DNA of 64,000 nt from CAMDBL01 sp964498125. Lineage in GTDB: Bacteria; Pseudomonadota; Alphaproteobacteria; Rhizobiales; Hyphomicrobiaceae. The notes beneath the pieces were generated by a model that searched no databases, was not told the origin of the DNA, and was given only the letters and a program-made list of their open reading frames with translations. The DNA is taken from contig CAZCGE010000123.1 in the NCBI GenBank assembly GCA_964498125.1, forward strand, positions 1 through 64,000. Reading direction: 5' to 3'. A program made the position numbers and the translations under genes. Below are positions 9,126-18,437 of the stretch, piece by piece. Numbering within the stretch: position 1 is the stretch's first letter; each line of letters starts with the position of its first letter.

Positions 9126-10124
9126 GTGGACGACAGGGTCGGACTATCCGGGGCGTCCAGCGAGCACGCGTCGGGCAGGCGCGATATGACGCCGCTGGTC
9201 GCGCGCCTTGCGCCCCTCGGGGCCTTGGTGCTGCTCATTGTCGTCATGGCGCTTTTCGTGCCCGGCTTCTTCTCGGTGGCCAATCTCACCAACGTCGCCC
9301 GGCAAGTGTCGATTAATGCCATCATCGCATCAGGGATGACCCTGGTCATCATTGCCGCGGGGATCGACCTCTCGGTCGGCTCACTCGTGGCGCTGACGGG
9401 TTGTGTGGCCATGATCGCGCTCAACCGCAGCGACAGTGATGTCATCGGCGTGCTCGTGGGCATTGCCATCGGCGGGGTGGCGGGGGCGATGAACGGATCT
9501 CTGGTCGCGTTCGCCAGATTGCCAGCGTTTGTCGTCACGCTCGGCGGGCTGACGATTTTCCGGGGTCTGGCGCTGACGATTACCGAAGGGCAGCCGATCA
9601 TCCGCTTCGAAGGCGCCTACAAGTGGCTCGGCCAAGGCGTCGTGCTTGGCCTGCCGGTTCCGGTGTGGATCATGATCGCGGTGGTGCTGTGCATCCACGT
9701 CCTGCTCAAGCGAACGACATTCGGAGCGCATCTCTATGCGGTCGGCGGCAATGCGACGGCCGCGCGCCTCTCGGGCGTTCGCGTCGAGCGCGTCACGTTT
9801 GCGGCCTACGTCATCTGTGGTCTGCTCACCGGCTTGGCCGGCATGGTGTTGATGGCGCGCCTGTCGTCGGCGCAGCCGGCCAGCGGCGAGATGTTCGAAC
9901 TCGATGCCATCGCCGCCGTGGTGCTGGGCGGCACCAGCCTGTCGGGCGGGCGCGGCACCGTGTGGGGCACGCTGGTTGGCGCACTGATCATCGGCATCTT
10001 GAACAACAGCTTGAACCTGCTGGGCGTATCCTCCTTCTACCAACTCGTCGCCAAGGGCGTGATCATTCTCCTTGCCGTCTTCGTCGATCAATGGCTGAGG
10101 CAACGCCTCGCCACCCGTATCTAG
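9126..10124 (+). CDS. sugar ABC transporter permease, RbsC-like
   Basis: An inner-membrane permease of the BPD_transp_2 family with about 8-10 hydrophobic helices and the family motifs GMTLVIIAAGIDLSVGSLVA (residues ~78-97) and AAVVLGGTSLSGGRGTVWG near 280. The frame begins at GTG 9126 (332 residues) behind GGGAGGAC; a second start, ATG 9186, would give 312 residues and is also plausible because the first 20 residues are polar and poorly conserved. It works with the receptor at 6687 and the ATPase at 7617. Confidence 0.93.
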   Translation: MDDRVGLSGASSEHASGRRDMTPLVARLAPLGALVLLIVVMALFVPGFFSVANLTNVARQVSINAIIASGMTLVIIAAGIDLSVGSLVALTGCVAMIALNRSDSDVIGVLVGIAIGGVAGAMNGSLVAFARLPAFVVTLGGLTIFRGLALTITEGQPIIRFEGAYKWLGQGVVLGLPVPVWIMIAVVLCIHVLLKRTTFGAHLYAVGGNATAARLSGVRVERVTFAAYVICGLLTGLAGMVLMARLSSAQPASGEMFELDAIAAVVLGGTSLSGGRGTVWGTLVGALIIGILNNSLNLLGVSSFYQLVAKGVIILLAVFVDQWLRQRLATRI

Positions 10125-10146
10125 GAAAAACCAAAGGAGGCACGTC

Positions 10147-10956
10147 ATGATGCTCGAAGGCAAGACAGTCGTCGTCACCGGCGGCGGCAGCGGCATCGGT
10201 CGCGCCACCTGTGTGCTTGCGGCACGCGAAGGCGCCAACGTGTCAGTGGCCGACATCAACGCCGCAACGGCGGCGGAAACCAAAGCGATGATCGAGGCCG
10301 AGGGGCGTCGCGCGATCGTCGTCACAATGGATACATCCAAGGCCGCGGACGCCAAACGCATGGCCGACGAAACGGTGTCCGCCTTCGGCACCATCGACGG
10401 ATTGGTTTGCGCCGCCATCAAGTTGAAGCCCAGCCGCCTGGAAGACCTGACGGAGGAGGATTGGGACATGGTCTGCGACATTGGTCTCAAGGGCTATTTT
10501 CTGTGCGCACAGGCGGCCGGCCGCGTCATGCTGGCCAAGGGCGCTGGCTCGATCGTGTTCATCTCCTCGGTTGGCGGCGTGCAGGCCTACAACGGCGCTG
10601 GCGCCTACAGTGTCGCCAAGGCCGGTGCGATCATGCTGGGCAATCTCGTCGGCGTCGAATGGGGCGGTCGTGGCGTGCGCGGCAATGCCGTATCGCCGGG
10701 CCAGGTGCGCACGCCAATGACGGAGGCGATGTTCCAGGACCCTGTGATCGCTGCCGGCCGCGCCGCGGTCGTACCCATGGGGCGCGTCGGCCGGCCCGAA
10801 GAGATCGCCGAGGCCTGCGTTTTCCTGCTGTCGGATCGCGCCAGCTACGTCAACGCCGAAAACCTCAAAGTCGACGGCGGTCAGGCCGAAAGCAAAATGA
10901 TGCACACACCAGGCCGCAACTGGGGCGGAAAGTCGATGGACTACAAGGCAAGCTGA
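10147..10956 (+). CDS. short-chain dehydrogenase/reductase
   Basis: A cytoplasmic NAD(P)-dependent SDR of 269 residues. Visible are the nucleotide-binding TGGGSGIGRAT (~residue 12), the catalytic serine in FISSVGGVQ, and the canonical YSVAK pair, so it should be active. Classical SDRs have NNAG near residue 90; here that site reads CAAI, which is unusual. AGGAGGCACGTC gives an excellent ribosome site. The gene lies 22 bases after the sugar permease, so it is the last gene of that operon and probably oxidises the imported sugar, polyol or derived acid. The exact substrate is unknown. Confidence 0.9.
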   Translation: MMLEGKTVVVTGGGSGIGRATCVLAAREGANVSVADINAATAAETKAMIEAEGRRAIVVTMDTSKAADAKRMADETVSAFGTIDGLVCAAIKLKPSRLEDLTEEDWDMVCDIGLKGYFLCAQAAGRVMLAKGAGSIVFISSVGGVQAYNGAGAYSVAKAGAIMLGNLVGVEWGGRGVRGNAVSPGQVRTPMTEAMFQDPVIAAGRAAVVPMGRVGRPEEIAEACVFLLSDRASYVNAENLKVDGGQAESKMMHTPGRNWGGKSMDYKAS

Positions 10957-11034
10957 CCGCCGAAGCAGCAAGGAGTGCTATGGGCGCCCATTGTCAAGTC
11001 TGGCTTGTCACTGTTCGCGCTGAAGCACCGACTC

Positions 11035-11376
11035 CTACGAAGTGAACGCGATTTGGCGCGCCAAATGGATGCCCTCACATGGCCTCAACGAGCCGTAGCG
11101 AGCAGGCATCCCCCGAACGTCGATCAGGTCCTTGATCGAGACGGGCACGCCGTGCAGCGGCCCGAGCCTATGGCCACGCTTCACCGCCCCTTCGGCCGCC
11201 TGTGCATCCCTCCGGGCTCTGTCCTTGTCGACGTGCGCGAACGCGTTGAGCGCCGGTTCCGTCTCCTCCAGCCGACGCAGCGCCGCATCGGTGACCTCGA
11301 CCGCCGACAGGCTGCGGTTCGCGATCCGCCACGCCGTCTCTGCCGCCGACATCCGGTTGATCGCATCGAGAGCCAT
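11035..11376 (-). pseudogene. amidase N-terminal fragment
   Basis: Starts well, with GGAGGCCGGCC before ATG at 11376, and reads RMSAAETAWRIANRSLSAVE, RLEETEPALNAFAH and LGPLHGVPVSIKDLIDVRG. These are the N-terminal helices of amidase-signature enzymes and the conserved lysine (SIKD). Similarity ends after about 105 residues, just before the Ser-cisSer-Lys catalytic serines, and the frame stops at 11035. It is therefore an inactive 3'-truncated gene. Its start lies 12 bases after the cyclase fragment, so the two were once one operon. Confidence 0.75.
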
Positions 11377-11387
11377 GGCCGGCCTCC

Positions 11388-11640
11388 TCAATCGAGAATA
11401 GCGAACGCGCGCACGGGCGAGCCCGAGCCAACCTTGAGTTTCAGGGGAATGGCCTGGAACTGAAATACGCCCTTGCCGACCAGCTCTTCGAGATTGCACA
11501 GCCATTCGACGTGTGTCATGCCGCGATCGCGCGATACGCGATGGCTCGGGAACTCGGCGAAGTTGGGCCGGTCGGTCGACGGTCCCTCGACGCCGTGCAG
11601 CGGCGATTTTCTGTCCGCAAGCCAGTGCGTCGCCGCCGCC
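11388..11640 (-). pseudogene. cyclase-family (kynurenine formamidase-like) C-terminal fragment
   Basis: About 83 residues end a metal-dependent cyclase/formamidase: LHGVEGPSTDRPNFAEFPSH, GMTHVEWLCNLEELVGKG and a terminal FQAIPLKLKVGSGSPVRAFA. The N-terminal half with the HxGTHxDxP metal site is absent, so it is inactive. The frame is open upstream to 11765 but without similarity. Together with the amidase fragment it is the remnant of a lost catabolic operon cut on both sides. Confidence 0.7.
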
Positions 11641-11915
11641 GTTAGCCTGCAAGTGCTGAAGTTGCGACCAACGCGATGGACAGCATTCTTGACATCGGAC
11701 CACTCCATTCTTGATAAGAAAGCGACGCTGGAGGCAAAGCTACAACAGACAATTCGAGGCTGCATGGCCTCATGACCGACCCCAGCGTCGTCACAACCAC
11801 TTCGGATCGATCTGGGGCTGGCTCCCGTCGCGTTACCGGAGCCGGCCCGTCGCCCACATGAACGATCGAACCGGCTCGAGTTTCTTCAGATGCGATCCAG
11901 AGTTGCACCTGCGCA

Positions 11916-13526
11916 CTACTGCCCCATCGTCACCGACGTAAGATCCTGGATCCAGTGTTGCGCCTGCACGAAGCCCTTGACCTTGGGCGACATCGCCCGC
12001 GGATTGAGGTCGTGGACGACGAACAGCCAGAGCGCGTTGTCGACGGAAACCTCGTGCAGCTTGGCGACGAGCGCGTCCTGCTTCGCCGGGTCGAACTCGT
12101 TGCGGATGCCATCGACGAGCATGTCGATCGCCGGCATCTTCGCATTCATCCAGTTGCTGCCGGCAGGGGCGATCCGGCGGCTGTCGAGCGTGATCAGGAA
12201 GCCGAAGTCCGGATCCCAGAACGCCCAACTATTGTTGATGGCATGGATGCCCTTGTTGTCGGGCGCATGGGCGCCCTGGGCCCGCCGCACGGTCATCGTG
12301 TTCCACTCGATCACCTCGAGCTGCACGTCGATGCCGACCTCGCGCAGGTTTTCCTGCATGTACTGGTTCATCGGCAGCGGCTGCATCTGACCGGAGCCGG
12401 CGGCAGTGACCAGGATCTTGGCCTTGGCCGGCTTCTCCTTCGAGTAGCCGGCCTCCGCCAGCAGCTTCTTGGCCTCGGCCGGATCGTACTTGACCTTGAA
12501 GGAGGGGTTGCCGAACCACTGGTGTCCCGGCCAGGCGTGGCCGACCGCGGGCTTGGCGAGGCCCGCCAGAAGGTTCTTGACGATGCCATCGCGATCGATG
12601 GCAAGGTTGGCCGCCTTGCGCACGCGCACGTCCTTGAAGGGCGAGTCGTCGAGCTGGGAGAACCACCATGGCCAGATATGCTGGACACTGTTGGTGAAGA
12701 TCTGCATGCCGGCCTGTTTCAGGCGCGGAAGTAGATCCGGCGCCGGCGCCTCGATCCAGTCGACCTGGCCCGAAAGCAATGCCGACGTGCGCGTGACAGC
12801 GTCCGGAATGGGCAGCAGCACGAGACGGTCGGTCTTGGGCACGCGCGCCTTGTCCCAGTACTCGGTGTTCTTGACGAGTTCGGCCCGCTCGCGTGGCGCC
12901 AGCTTGTCGAGCTTCCAGGGGCCGGTGCCAGCCGGCGCCTTGGCGAACTCGCCCCAATCACGGCCGACCTTCTCGAACTGTGTCGGGCTCGCAAAGAAGA
13001 TGCGGGCGAAGTAGTAGGGGATCATCGAGTCCGGCGCCTTGGTGACGAGTTCGATTGTGCCGTCGTCGATCTTCTTGTAGCTGGCGACGCTGTTGAGGCG
13101 CCCGAAGGTCTGAACCACCTGTGCCGCGTCGTATTGCGGGGCGTCCTTTTTCATCAGCTTGTCGAAGTTCCAGATCACGGCATCGGCATTGAATACGGCG
13201 CCATCGTGGAATTTCACGCCCTGGCGAAGCTTGAAGGTCCAGCGCTTGCGGTCGGCCGGGTCTGCCTCCCAGGAAGTGGCGAGGCCGGGGATGAGCTTGG
13301 TGGGCTTGTCGTACGATGACAGATCCCAGTTGACGAGGCTGTCGTAGAGCGTGACGCCGATGAAGCGCCAGCCTTCGGCCCCTTGGTCGGGCTGGCTCGC
13401 TGTCCGTGGAATGTCTGCCAGCGTCATGCCGACGCGCAGCACGGTCTCGGATCTTGCAGCGGTTCCAAGACCGAGAACAAGCCCGGCGACCGATGCCATG
13501 GCTGTGGCTCGCAGTTGTCGTCTCAT
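11916..13526 (-). CDS. dipeptide/oligopeptide-type ABC transporter substrate-binding protein (SBP_bac_5)
   Basis: 536 residues, the normal length for family-5 receptors. Signal peptide at 1-25 (MRRQLRATAMASVAGLVLGL, cut near ARSE). Hallmarks follow: DPADRKRWTFKLRQGVKFHD, GTGPWKLDKLAPRERAELVK and VRKAANLAIDRDGIVKNLL. The start at 13526 sits behind AAAGGA; the frame is open 20 codons further without similarity. It is transcribed with the small gene 13567 and the amidase 13788, and the matching permeases and ATPases are divergent from 15536. The nearby amidase suggests an amide, ureide or peptide-like ligand (inference). Confidence 0.92.
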   Translation of the reverse strand: MRRQLRATAMASVAGLVLGLGTAARSETVLRVGMTLADIPRTASQPDQGAEGWRFIGVTLYDSLVNWDLSSYDKPTKLIPGLATSWEADPADRKRWTFKLRQGVKFHDGAVFNADAVIWNFDKLMKKDAPQYDAAQVVQTFGRLNSVASYKKIDDGTIELVTKAPDSMIPYYFARIFFASPTQFEKVGRDWGEFAKAPAGTGPWKLDKLAPRERAELVKNTEYWDKARVPKTDRLVLLPIPDAVTRTSALLSGQVDWIEAPAPDLLPRLKQAGMQIFTNSVQHIWPWWFSQLDDSPFKDVRVRKAANLAIDRDGIVKNLLAGLAKPAVGHAWPGHQWFGNPSFKVKYDPAEAKKLLAEAGYSKEKPAKAKILVTAAGSGQMQPLPMNQYMQENLREVGIDVQLEVIEWNTMTVRRAQGAHAPDNKGIHAINNSWAFWDPDFGFLITLDSRRIAPAGSNWMNAKMPAIDMLVDGIRNEFDPAKQDALVAKLHEVSVDNALWLFVVHDLNPRAMSPKVKGFVQAQHWIQDLTSVTMGQ

Positions 13527-13566
13527 CTTGCATTCCTTTGCGTGGATAATTTTTGGTGTGGTTCGC

Positions 13567-13764
13567 TCACCGCATCGGCGGCGCAAACACGTGGCTCGGC
13601 TCCTGGCCCTTGTCGGGTGGGTTCGGCAGCAGCGCCATCTGCCGGACGGTATTGGCGTTGAACTCGACGCAGCGGCTGATGAAAGCGTCGTCGACGCCCT
13701 TGACGCCCATGCGTTGCAGAATGGCGGCGATCTCCTCGCGGGTAGGCTTGACCGGCTCGCTCAT
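13567..13764 (-). CDS. small conserved-looking protein between amidase and peptide receptor
   Basis: 65 residues, soluble, with no signal peptide; begins MSEPVKPTREEIAAILQRMG and includes a central FISRCVEFNANTVRQM helix. GAGGAG at good spacing precedes the ATG and the gene is tightly placed (23 bases after the amidase stop, 40 before the receptor start), so it is likely real. Size and position recall AtzG-type small partners that stabilise amidases such as AtzE, but I see no convincing sequence match, so the function is unknown. Confidence 0.65.
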   Translation of the reverse strand: MSEPVKPTREEIAAILQRMGVKGVDDAFISRCVEFNANTVRQMALLPNPPDKGQEPSHVFAPPMR

Positions 13765-13787
13765 GGCATCAACTCCTCACGGTCAGC

Positions 13788-15224
13788 TTAGATGTCGGGA
13801 TGGCGGCGATGCCACTCGGTCGCGGCCTCGTAGGCAGTCGCCACGCGCAGCACCATCGCCTCGTCGAAGTGCTGGCCGACGATCTGCATGCTCATCGGCA
13901 GCCCCTTGGGTCCAAAGCCCGTGCAGATCGAGGCCGCCGGATGACCGGTCACATTGAAGCAGCACATGGCCGAGCCGATCGTGAAGGCGATCATGGCGTC
14001 CTGGTCGTCGAGCGTCGGCACCTGATAGAAGGCAGCCGCGCACAGCACCGCATCGACCCCGGCCATGGCATGTTGCGTCGCCTCGGTCATCTCGCGCCGC
14101 CAGCGCGTCGCCTTGACGTAGTCGAGCCCGGAAATGGTGAGCGAGGCCATGAACTTCTCGCGCAGTGCCGCACCCATCTCGGCGTGGCGATCGCGGAAAT
14201 CGGCCTCGTGAATGGCGAGGGACTCCGGCTGACCAATGGTCGAGGTGACCAGGCGGAACTGCTGCACGCTGTAGGGAATGTCGATGTCGACGATCTCGGC
14301 GCCGAGCGCCCGGCAGGTGGCGACCGCCGCCTCGAGCGCAATGACGACATCGGCATCAGGCGTGACGTCGCGCTCGTGGAAGCGGCGGATGAAGCCGAGG
14401 CGCAGACCTTTCAGACCCTTGTCGAGATCGGCCGTGTAGCTTTGCACCGGGCGATCCACCGTCGTTGGATCGGCAGGATCGAGGCCGGCGATCGCCTGCA
14501 AGGCCAGCGCATTGTCCCTGACCGTGCGCGTCAACGGACCGGCGGCATCGAGCGAGAAGGCATTGGGCAGGATGCCGGCGCGGCTGACGCGGCCATAGGT
14601 CGGCTTCAAGCCGAACAATCCGTTGGCGGCCGCTGGAACCCGCACCGATCCTCCGGTATCCGAGCCCATGCCGATCATGCAAAGGCCGGCGGCGGTCGAG
14701 GCGCCCGTGCCCGAACTCGAGCCGCCGGTGAAATGCGCCGTGCTCCAGGGATTGCGGGCGACGGGAAACGGCAGATCCTCTTGAACGCGGCCCGTGCCGG
14801 TGCCGTATTCCCAGGTGTTATGCTTGCCGAGCAGGATGGCGCCCGCCGCCTCCAGCCGCGCGTGCACTGTGGCGTCCGTGTCCGGAACCCAGTTCCACAA
14901 CAGCCGAGAGGCCGCCGTCGTGCGAATTCCTTTGGTGTAGTAGTTATCCTTCAGGCCATACGGAATGCCGTGCAGTGGACCCTTGTACCGGCCGGCCACG
15001 ATCTCCGCCTCGGCCTGGCGCGCCCTCGCCAGCGCGCGCTCGTCGAGCACAGTGATGTAGCCATTGATCTTGCTGTTGACCCTGCCGATGCGCTCAAGAT
15101 GAGCTTGCACCAATTCGACCGGCGACAGCTTTTTCTTGGCAATGAGCTGGGCTGCCTCGGAGACCGTTAGAAAGGTGAGTTCGGCGTCTGACGCCGTGCG
15201 GGCCGCGGTGCTCGCATCCTTCAA
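13788..15224 (-). CDS. amidase-signature enzyme
   Basis: Hydrolyses a carboxamide bond, probably in the cytoplasm. The complete Ser-cisSer-Lys set is visible: Lys in GIPYGLKDNYYTKG, the serine-rich GGSSSGTGAST and the nucleophile region GSDTGGSVRVPA. I place the start at a TTG (15224) giving 478 residues, because GGAG lies 10 bases upstream and the product then begins just ahead of LTFLTVSEAAQL, where amidases normally start. The frame is open to an ATG at 15389, but the extra 55 residues show no amidase similarity. It lies upstream of the small gene 13567 and the peptide receptor, suggesting that the imported compound is its substrate. This full-length gene is distinct from the amidase fragment at 11035. 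Confidence 0.9.
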   Translation of the reverse strand: MKDASTAARTASDAELTFLTVSEAAQLIAKKKLSPVELVQAHLERIGRVNSKINGYITVLDERALARARQAEAEIVAGRYKGPLHGIPYGLKDNYYTKGIRTTAASRLLWNWVPDTDATVHARLEAAGAILLGKHNTWEYGTGTGRVQEDLPFPVARNPWSTAHFTGGSSSGTGASTAAGLCMIGMGSDTGGSVRVPAAANGLFGLKPTYGRVSRAGILPNAFSLDAAGPLTRTVRDNALALQAIAGLDPADPTTVDRPVQSYTADLDKGLKGLRLGFIRRFHERDVTPDADVVIALEAAVATCRALGAEIVDIDIPYSVQQFRLVTSTIGQPESLAIHEADFRDRHAEMGAALREKFMASLTISGLDYVKATRWRREMTEATQHAMAGVDAVLCAAAFYQVPTLDDQDAMIAFTIGSAMCCFNVTGHPAASICTGFGPKGLPMSMQIVGQHFDEAMVLRVATAYEAATEWHRRHPDI

Positions 15225-15535
15225 CGCACGATCTCCACATTCTTTGCCGCGCGGCACTGGTCCGCGATGACTGATGAACCTGGGTAGCTCAAAGGCTAAA
15301 TCGGAAGAGTTGCGATATCCTGTTGAAGGTTGGCACGCCGAGCCGTTCGTCGGCAATGCCCATTCGCTTTTTGCAGAGCTGGGCTGCAATGCATGCGTGA
15401 ATTAATGCCCCCGAGCCGAAAATAAAGTCAAACTCGAGCGCGGTTCGCTTTTCTTCGAGCCAAGTGCCCACGGCTCGATTGACTGGCACCGGGCCGCCCC
15501 TAAGATGGCGTGGAACCAGTCGACCTGGGCATGCC
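15225..15535. promoter_or_regulatory. divergent intergenic region between amidase unit and permease unit
   Basis: This 311-base gap must hold promoters for both the leftward amidase-receptor unit and the rightward permease-ATPase unit. It is less GC-rich around 15285-15320 and 15400-15430. I cannot name a promoter or operator with confidence, and no regulator gene lies beside it. Confidence 0.4.
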
Positions 15536-16489
15536 ATGCTGACTTATCTGCTCAAGCGTCTCGGCTATGTCATCCCGGTGGCGCTTGGCGTCTCGATCGT
15601 CTGCTTCTCCTTGGTCCACATCGCTCCGGGCGACCCGATCTCGGCCATGTCGGCCGGCGGGGCGCCCCAGTCGACCATCGACGAGATCAAGCGCTCCTAC
15701 GGCCTCGATCAACCATTGCCAGTGCAATATGTGCTCTGGTTGAAAAAGGTTCTTACCGGCGATCTCGGCGTTGCCATTTCCAATCGACAGCCGGTCGCGG
15801 GGCAGGTCGGCAAGGCCGTGTTCAACACGTTGATCCTGGCGGTTTTTGCAATGCTGCTGAGTTTCAGCCTCGGGGCAGCGCTCGGAACGCTGGCCGGATA
15901 TCACCAGGGCTCGACCATCGATCGGATCGCCACCACGCTGGCGATCACCGGCGTCAGCATTCCCCACTACTGGCTCGGCATGGTGCTGGTCATCATCTTC
16001 GCCGTCGAGCTTGGCTGGCTGCCGGCGATGGGCGCCGGCCCGGGCGGCTCCTCGTCATGGACCTGGGATCGTACGCACCTCGCCTACATCGTGCTGCCGG
16101 TGATCACCATGTCGGTGATCCCGCTCGGCATCATCACCCGCACCGTGCGTGCGGTGGTGGCGGAGATCCTGGCCCAGGAATTCGTGCAGGGTCTGCGGGC
16201 CAAAGGCCTGACCGAGCGACGCGTTTTCCTGCACGTCGTCAAGAACGCAGCACCGACGTCGCTCGCCGTGATGGGCATCCAGCTCGGCTACTTGATGGGC
16301 GGATCGATCCTGGTCGAGACGGTTTTCGCCTGGCCCGGCACCGGCTTCCTGCTCAACACCGCCATCTTCCAGCGCGATATGCCGCTGCTACAGGGTACCA
16401 TCCTGGTGCTCGCCATGTTCTTCGTCACCATCAATCTGGTGGTGGATCTGCTGCAATCGCTGATTGATCCGCGGGTGCGGCGGACATGA
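15536..16489 (+). CDS. dipeptide-type ABC transporter permease, DppB-like
   Basis: 317 residues starting MLTYLLKRLGYVIPVALGVS, the standard N-terminus of DppB/GsiC-type permeases (arginine-lysine patch then the first helix). It has about six membrane helices and the cytoplasmic coupling loop EILAQEFVQGLRAKGLTERR. The PGDP motif after the first helix (HIAPGDPIS) is typical. The frame is open 24 codons upstream but without similarity. It overlaps the next permease gene by four bases (ATGA). Confidence 0.93.
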   Translation: MLTYLLKRLGYVIPVALGVSIVCFSLVHIAPGDPISAMSAGGAPQSTIDEIKRSYGLDQPLPVQYVLWLKKVLTGDLGVAISNRQPVAGQVGKAVFNTLILAVFAMLLSFSLGAALGTLAGYHQGSTIDRIATTLAITGVSIPHYWLGMVLVIIFAVELGWLPAMGAGPGGSSSWTWDRTHLAYIVLPVITMSVIPLGIITRTVRAVVAEILAQEFVQGLRAKGLTERRVFLHVVKNAAPTSLAVMGIQLGYLMGGSILVETVFAWPGTGFLLNTAIFQRDMPLLQGTILVLAMFFVTINLVVDLLQSLIDPRVRRT

Positions 16490-17397
16490 ACGAGGGTGGA
16501 CACACGCTGCCGAACGTCGCGCCCGTTGTCGGGGCGGATGAACCGCGTGCAACGCACCGCAAGAGCTACTGGGGCGGCGTCGTGCGCCGCCTCCTGTCGG
16601 ACCGGGTCAGCGTGTGCTGCGGCGCCATCCTGCTGCTGCTCGTACTGATGGCGCTTCTCGCACCGCTGCTGGCGCCGGCCGATCCCAACACCACCAGCAT
16701 CGTTCGGCGCCTGCGCCCGATCGGCAGTCCCGGCTATCTGCTCGGCACTGACGAACTCGGCCGCGACATGCTAAGCCGGCTGATCTATGGCACGCGCCTG
16801 TCGCTGTTCATGGGCATCACGCCGGTGCTGATTGCATTGCTTATAGGCAGCCTGCTGGGCGTCACGGCCGGCTATGTCGGCGGCTGGGTCAATACCATCA
16901 TCATGCGCGTCACCGACGTGTTCTTCGCGTTCCCTTCCGTTCTGCTGGCGGTCGCCATCTCTGGCGCGCTCGGCGCTGGCATTGGCAATGCCATGCTGTC
17001 GCTGACGATCGTCTTCATCCCGCCGATCACGCGCGTGGCCGAAAGCGTCACGACGCAGATCCGCACCGCGGACTTCCTCGATGCCGCGCGCGCCAGCGGG
17101 GTCGGCACTGCACGCATCGTGCGTGTGCATGTTCTACGCAACGTGCTGGGGCCGATCATCGTCTATGCGACGAGCCTGATCAGCGTGTCGATGATCATCG
17201 CCTCCGGCCTCTCGTTCCTCGGTATCGGTGTCGAGCCTCCCAACGCCGAGTGGGGCCTGATGCTGAACACGCTGCGGCCGGCGATCTTCGTCAATCCGAC
17301 GATTGCGGCGTTACCCGGCGTGATGATCTTCATCACCTCGATCTGCTTCAGCCTGTTCAGCGACGGCCTGCGCGCGGCGATGGAGGTGAAGTCGTGA
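16486..17397 (+). CDS. dipeptide-type ABC transporter permease, DppC-like
   Basis: 303 residues. A polar N-terminus precedes a first helix near 40-62, then APADPNTTSIVRRLRPIGSP and the DppC signature YLLGTDELGRDMLSRLIYGT. The coupling loop lies around DFLDAARASGVGTARIVRVH. This is the second membrane subunit of the importer. It starts inside the stop of the DppB-like gene and its own stop overlaps the GTG of the ATPase gene, so all are translationally coupled. Confidence 0.94.
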   Translation: MNEGGHTLPNVAPVVGADEPRATHRKSYWGGVVRRLLSDRVSVCCGAILLLLVLMALLAPLLAPADPNTTSIVRRLRPIGSPGYLLGTDELGRDMLSRLIYGTRLSLFMGITPVLIALLIGSLLGVTAGYVGGWVNTIIMRVTDVFFAFPSVLLAVAISGALGAGIGNAMLSLTIVFIPPITRVAESVTTQIRTADFLDAARASGVGTARIVRVHVLRNVLGPIIVYATSLISVSMIIASGLSFLGIGVEPPNAEWGLMLNTLRPAIFVNPTIAALPGVMIFITSICFSLFSDGLRAAMEVKS

Positions 17398-18437
17398 CGG
17401 CGGAGCCTGCCGAAATCAGTCAGCGGGTGATGGTGGCGCATCGCCCGCTGCTGAGCGTGACGGCGCTGGTGAAGCATTTCCGCGGCGGGCGCGGCTTGTT
17501 CGGCGGTGGCGGCAGCGTTGTGCGGGCGGTCGACGGCGTCAGCTTCTCGGTCGCCACGGGCGAGACGCTTGGCATCGTCGGCGAATCCGGCTGCGGGAAA
17601 TCGACCGCCGCGCGGCTCATCATGCGGCTGCTGGACTGCGACGCGGGGCAGATCCTTTTCGATGGCGCCGAGGTCGGCCCGAGCACCGGTGATCTGGCGC
17701 GATTCCGCCAGCAGGTGCAGATGGTGTTCCAGGACAGCCATGCCTCGCTCAACCCGCGCCTCACCGTTGAGGACACGATCGCCTTCGGTGCGGAAGGTGT
17801 CGGGCTGAAAGCGACGGCCGCGCGGGCCTTCGCGCGCCAGCTGCTGGACAAGGTGGGGTTGGACCCGAGCAGCTTTGCCGACCGGTTTCCGCACGAGCTG
17901 AGTGGCGGCCAGCGCCAGCGCGTCAACATCGCCCGCGCGCTGGCTTTGAAACCGCGCCTCCTCATTCTCGATGAAGCCGTCTCGGCGCTCGACAAGTCGA
18001 TCGAGGCGCAGGTGCTCAACCTGCTGCTGGACCTGAAAGCCGAGCTGGGCCTCAGCTACATCTTCATCTCGCACGATCTCAACGTCGTCCGCTTCATGTC
18101 GGACCGGGTGATGGTGATGTACCTCGGCAAGGTCGTGGAGGTCGGGCCGGCCGATACCATCCTGCGCAGCCCGCGTCATCCCTATACCAGGGCTCTGCTT
18201 GCCTCGATGCCGTCCGTCGATCCGGCACGGCGCACGCGGGAGGCGCCGATTGCGGGCGATCCCCCAAATCCGATCAATCCACCGTCGGGTTGCCGGTTCC
18301 ATACCCGCTGCACCTTCGCCGCCGACGTCTGCATGGGCCGCGAACCAAGCCTGACCGACCTCGACGGGGCGCACTTGGCCGCCTGCCACATGGCGGACCC
18401 GGCCGCCGGCCATCCGCAATCCGGGAGGCTGGCATGA
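17394..18437 (+). CDS. dipeptide-type ABC transporter ATP-binding protein, DppF-like
   Basis: 347 residues from a GTG at 17394 that overlaps the permease stop. Contains Walker A GESGCGKST, the signature LSGGQRQRVNIARALAL, Walker B LLILDEAVSALD (an A where most members have PT or P), and the C-terminal oligopeptide-transporter motif CRFHTRCTFAADVC. It pairs with the next gene as the two non-identical ATPases of a peptide-type importer. Open frame upstream of 17394 lies inside the permease gene and is not coding in this frame. Confidence 0.94.
   Translation: MTAEPAEISQRVMVAHRPLLSVTALVKHFRGGRGLFGGGGSVVRAVDGVSFSVATGETLGIVGESGCGKSTAARLIMRLLDCDAGQILFDGAEVGPSTGDLARFRQQVQMVFQDSHASLNPRLTVEDTIAFGAEGVGLKATAARAFARQLLDKVGLDPSSFADRFPHELSGGQRQRVNIARALALKPRLLILDEAVSALDKSIEAQVLNLLLDLKAELGLSYIFISHDLNVVRFMSDRVMVMYLGKVVEVGPADTILRSPRHPYTRALLASMPSVDPARRTREAPIAGDPPNPINPPSGCRFHTRCTFAADVCMGREPSLTDLDGAHLAACHMADPAAGHPQSGRLA

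Noticed and set aside
11955..12734. Rightward open frames opposite the peptide-receptor gene
   Set aside because: They mirror codon composition of the well-supported leftward receptor and have no family features.
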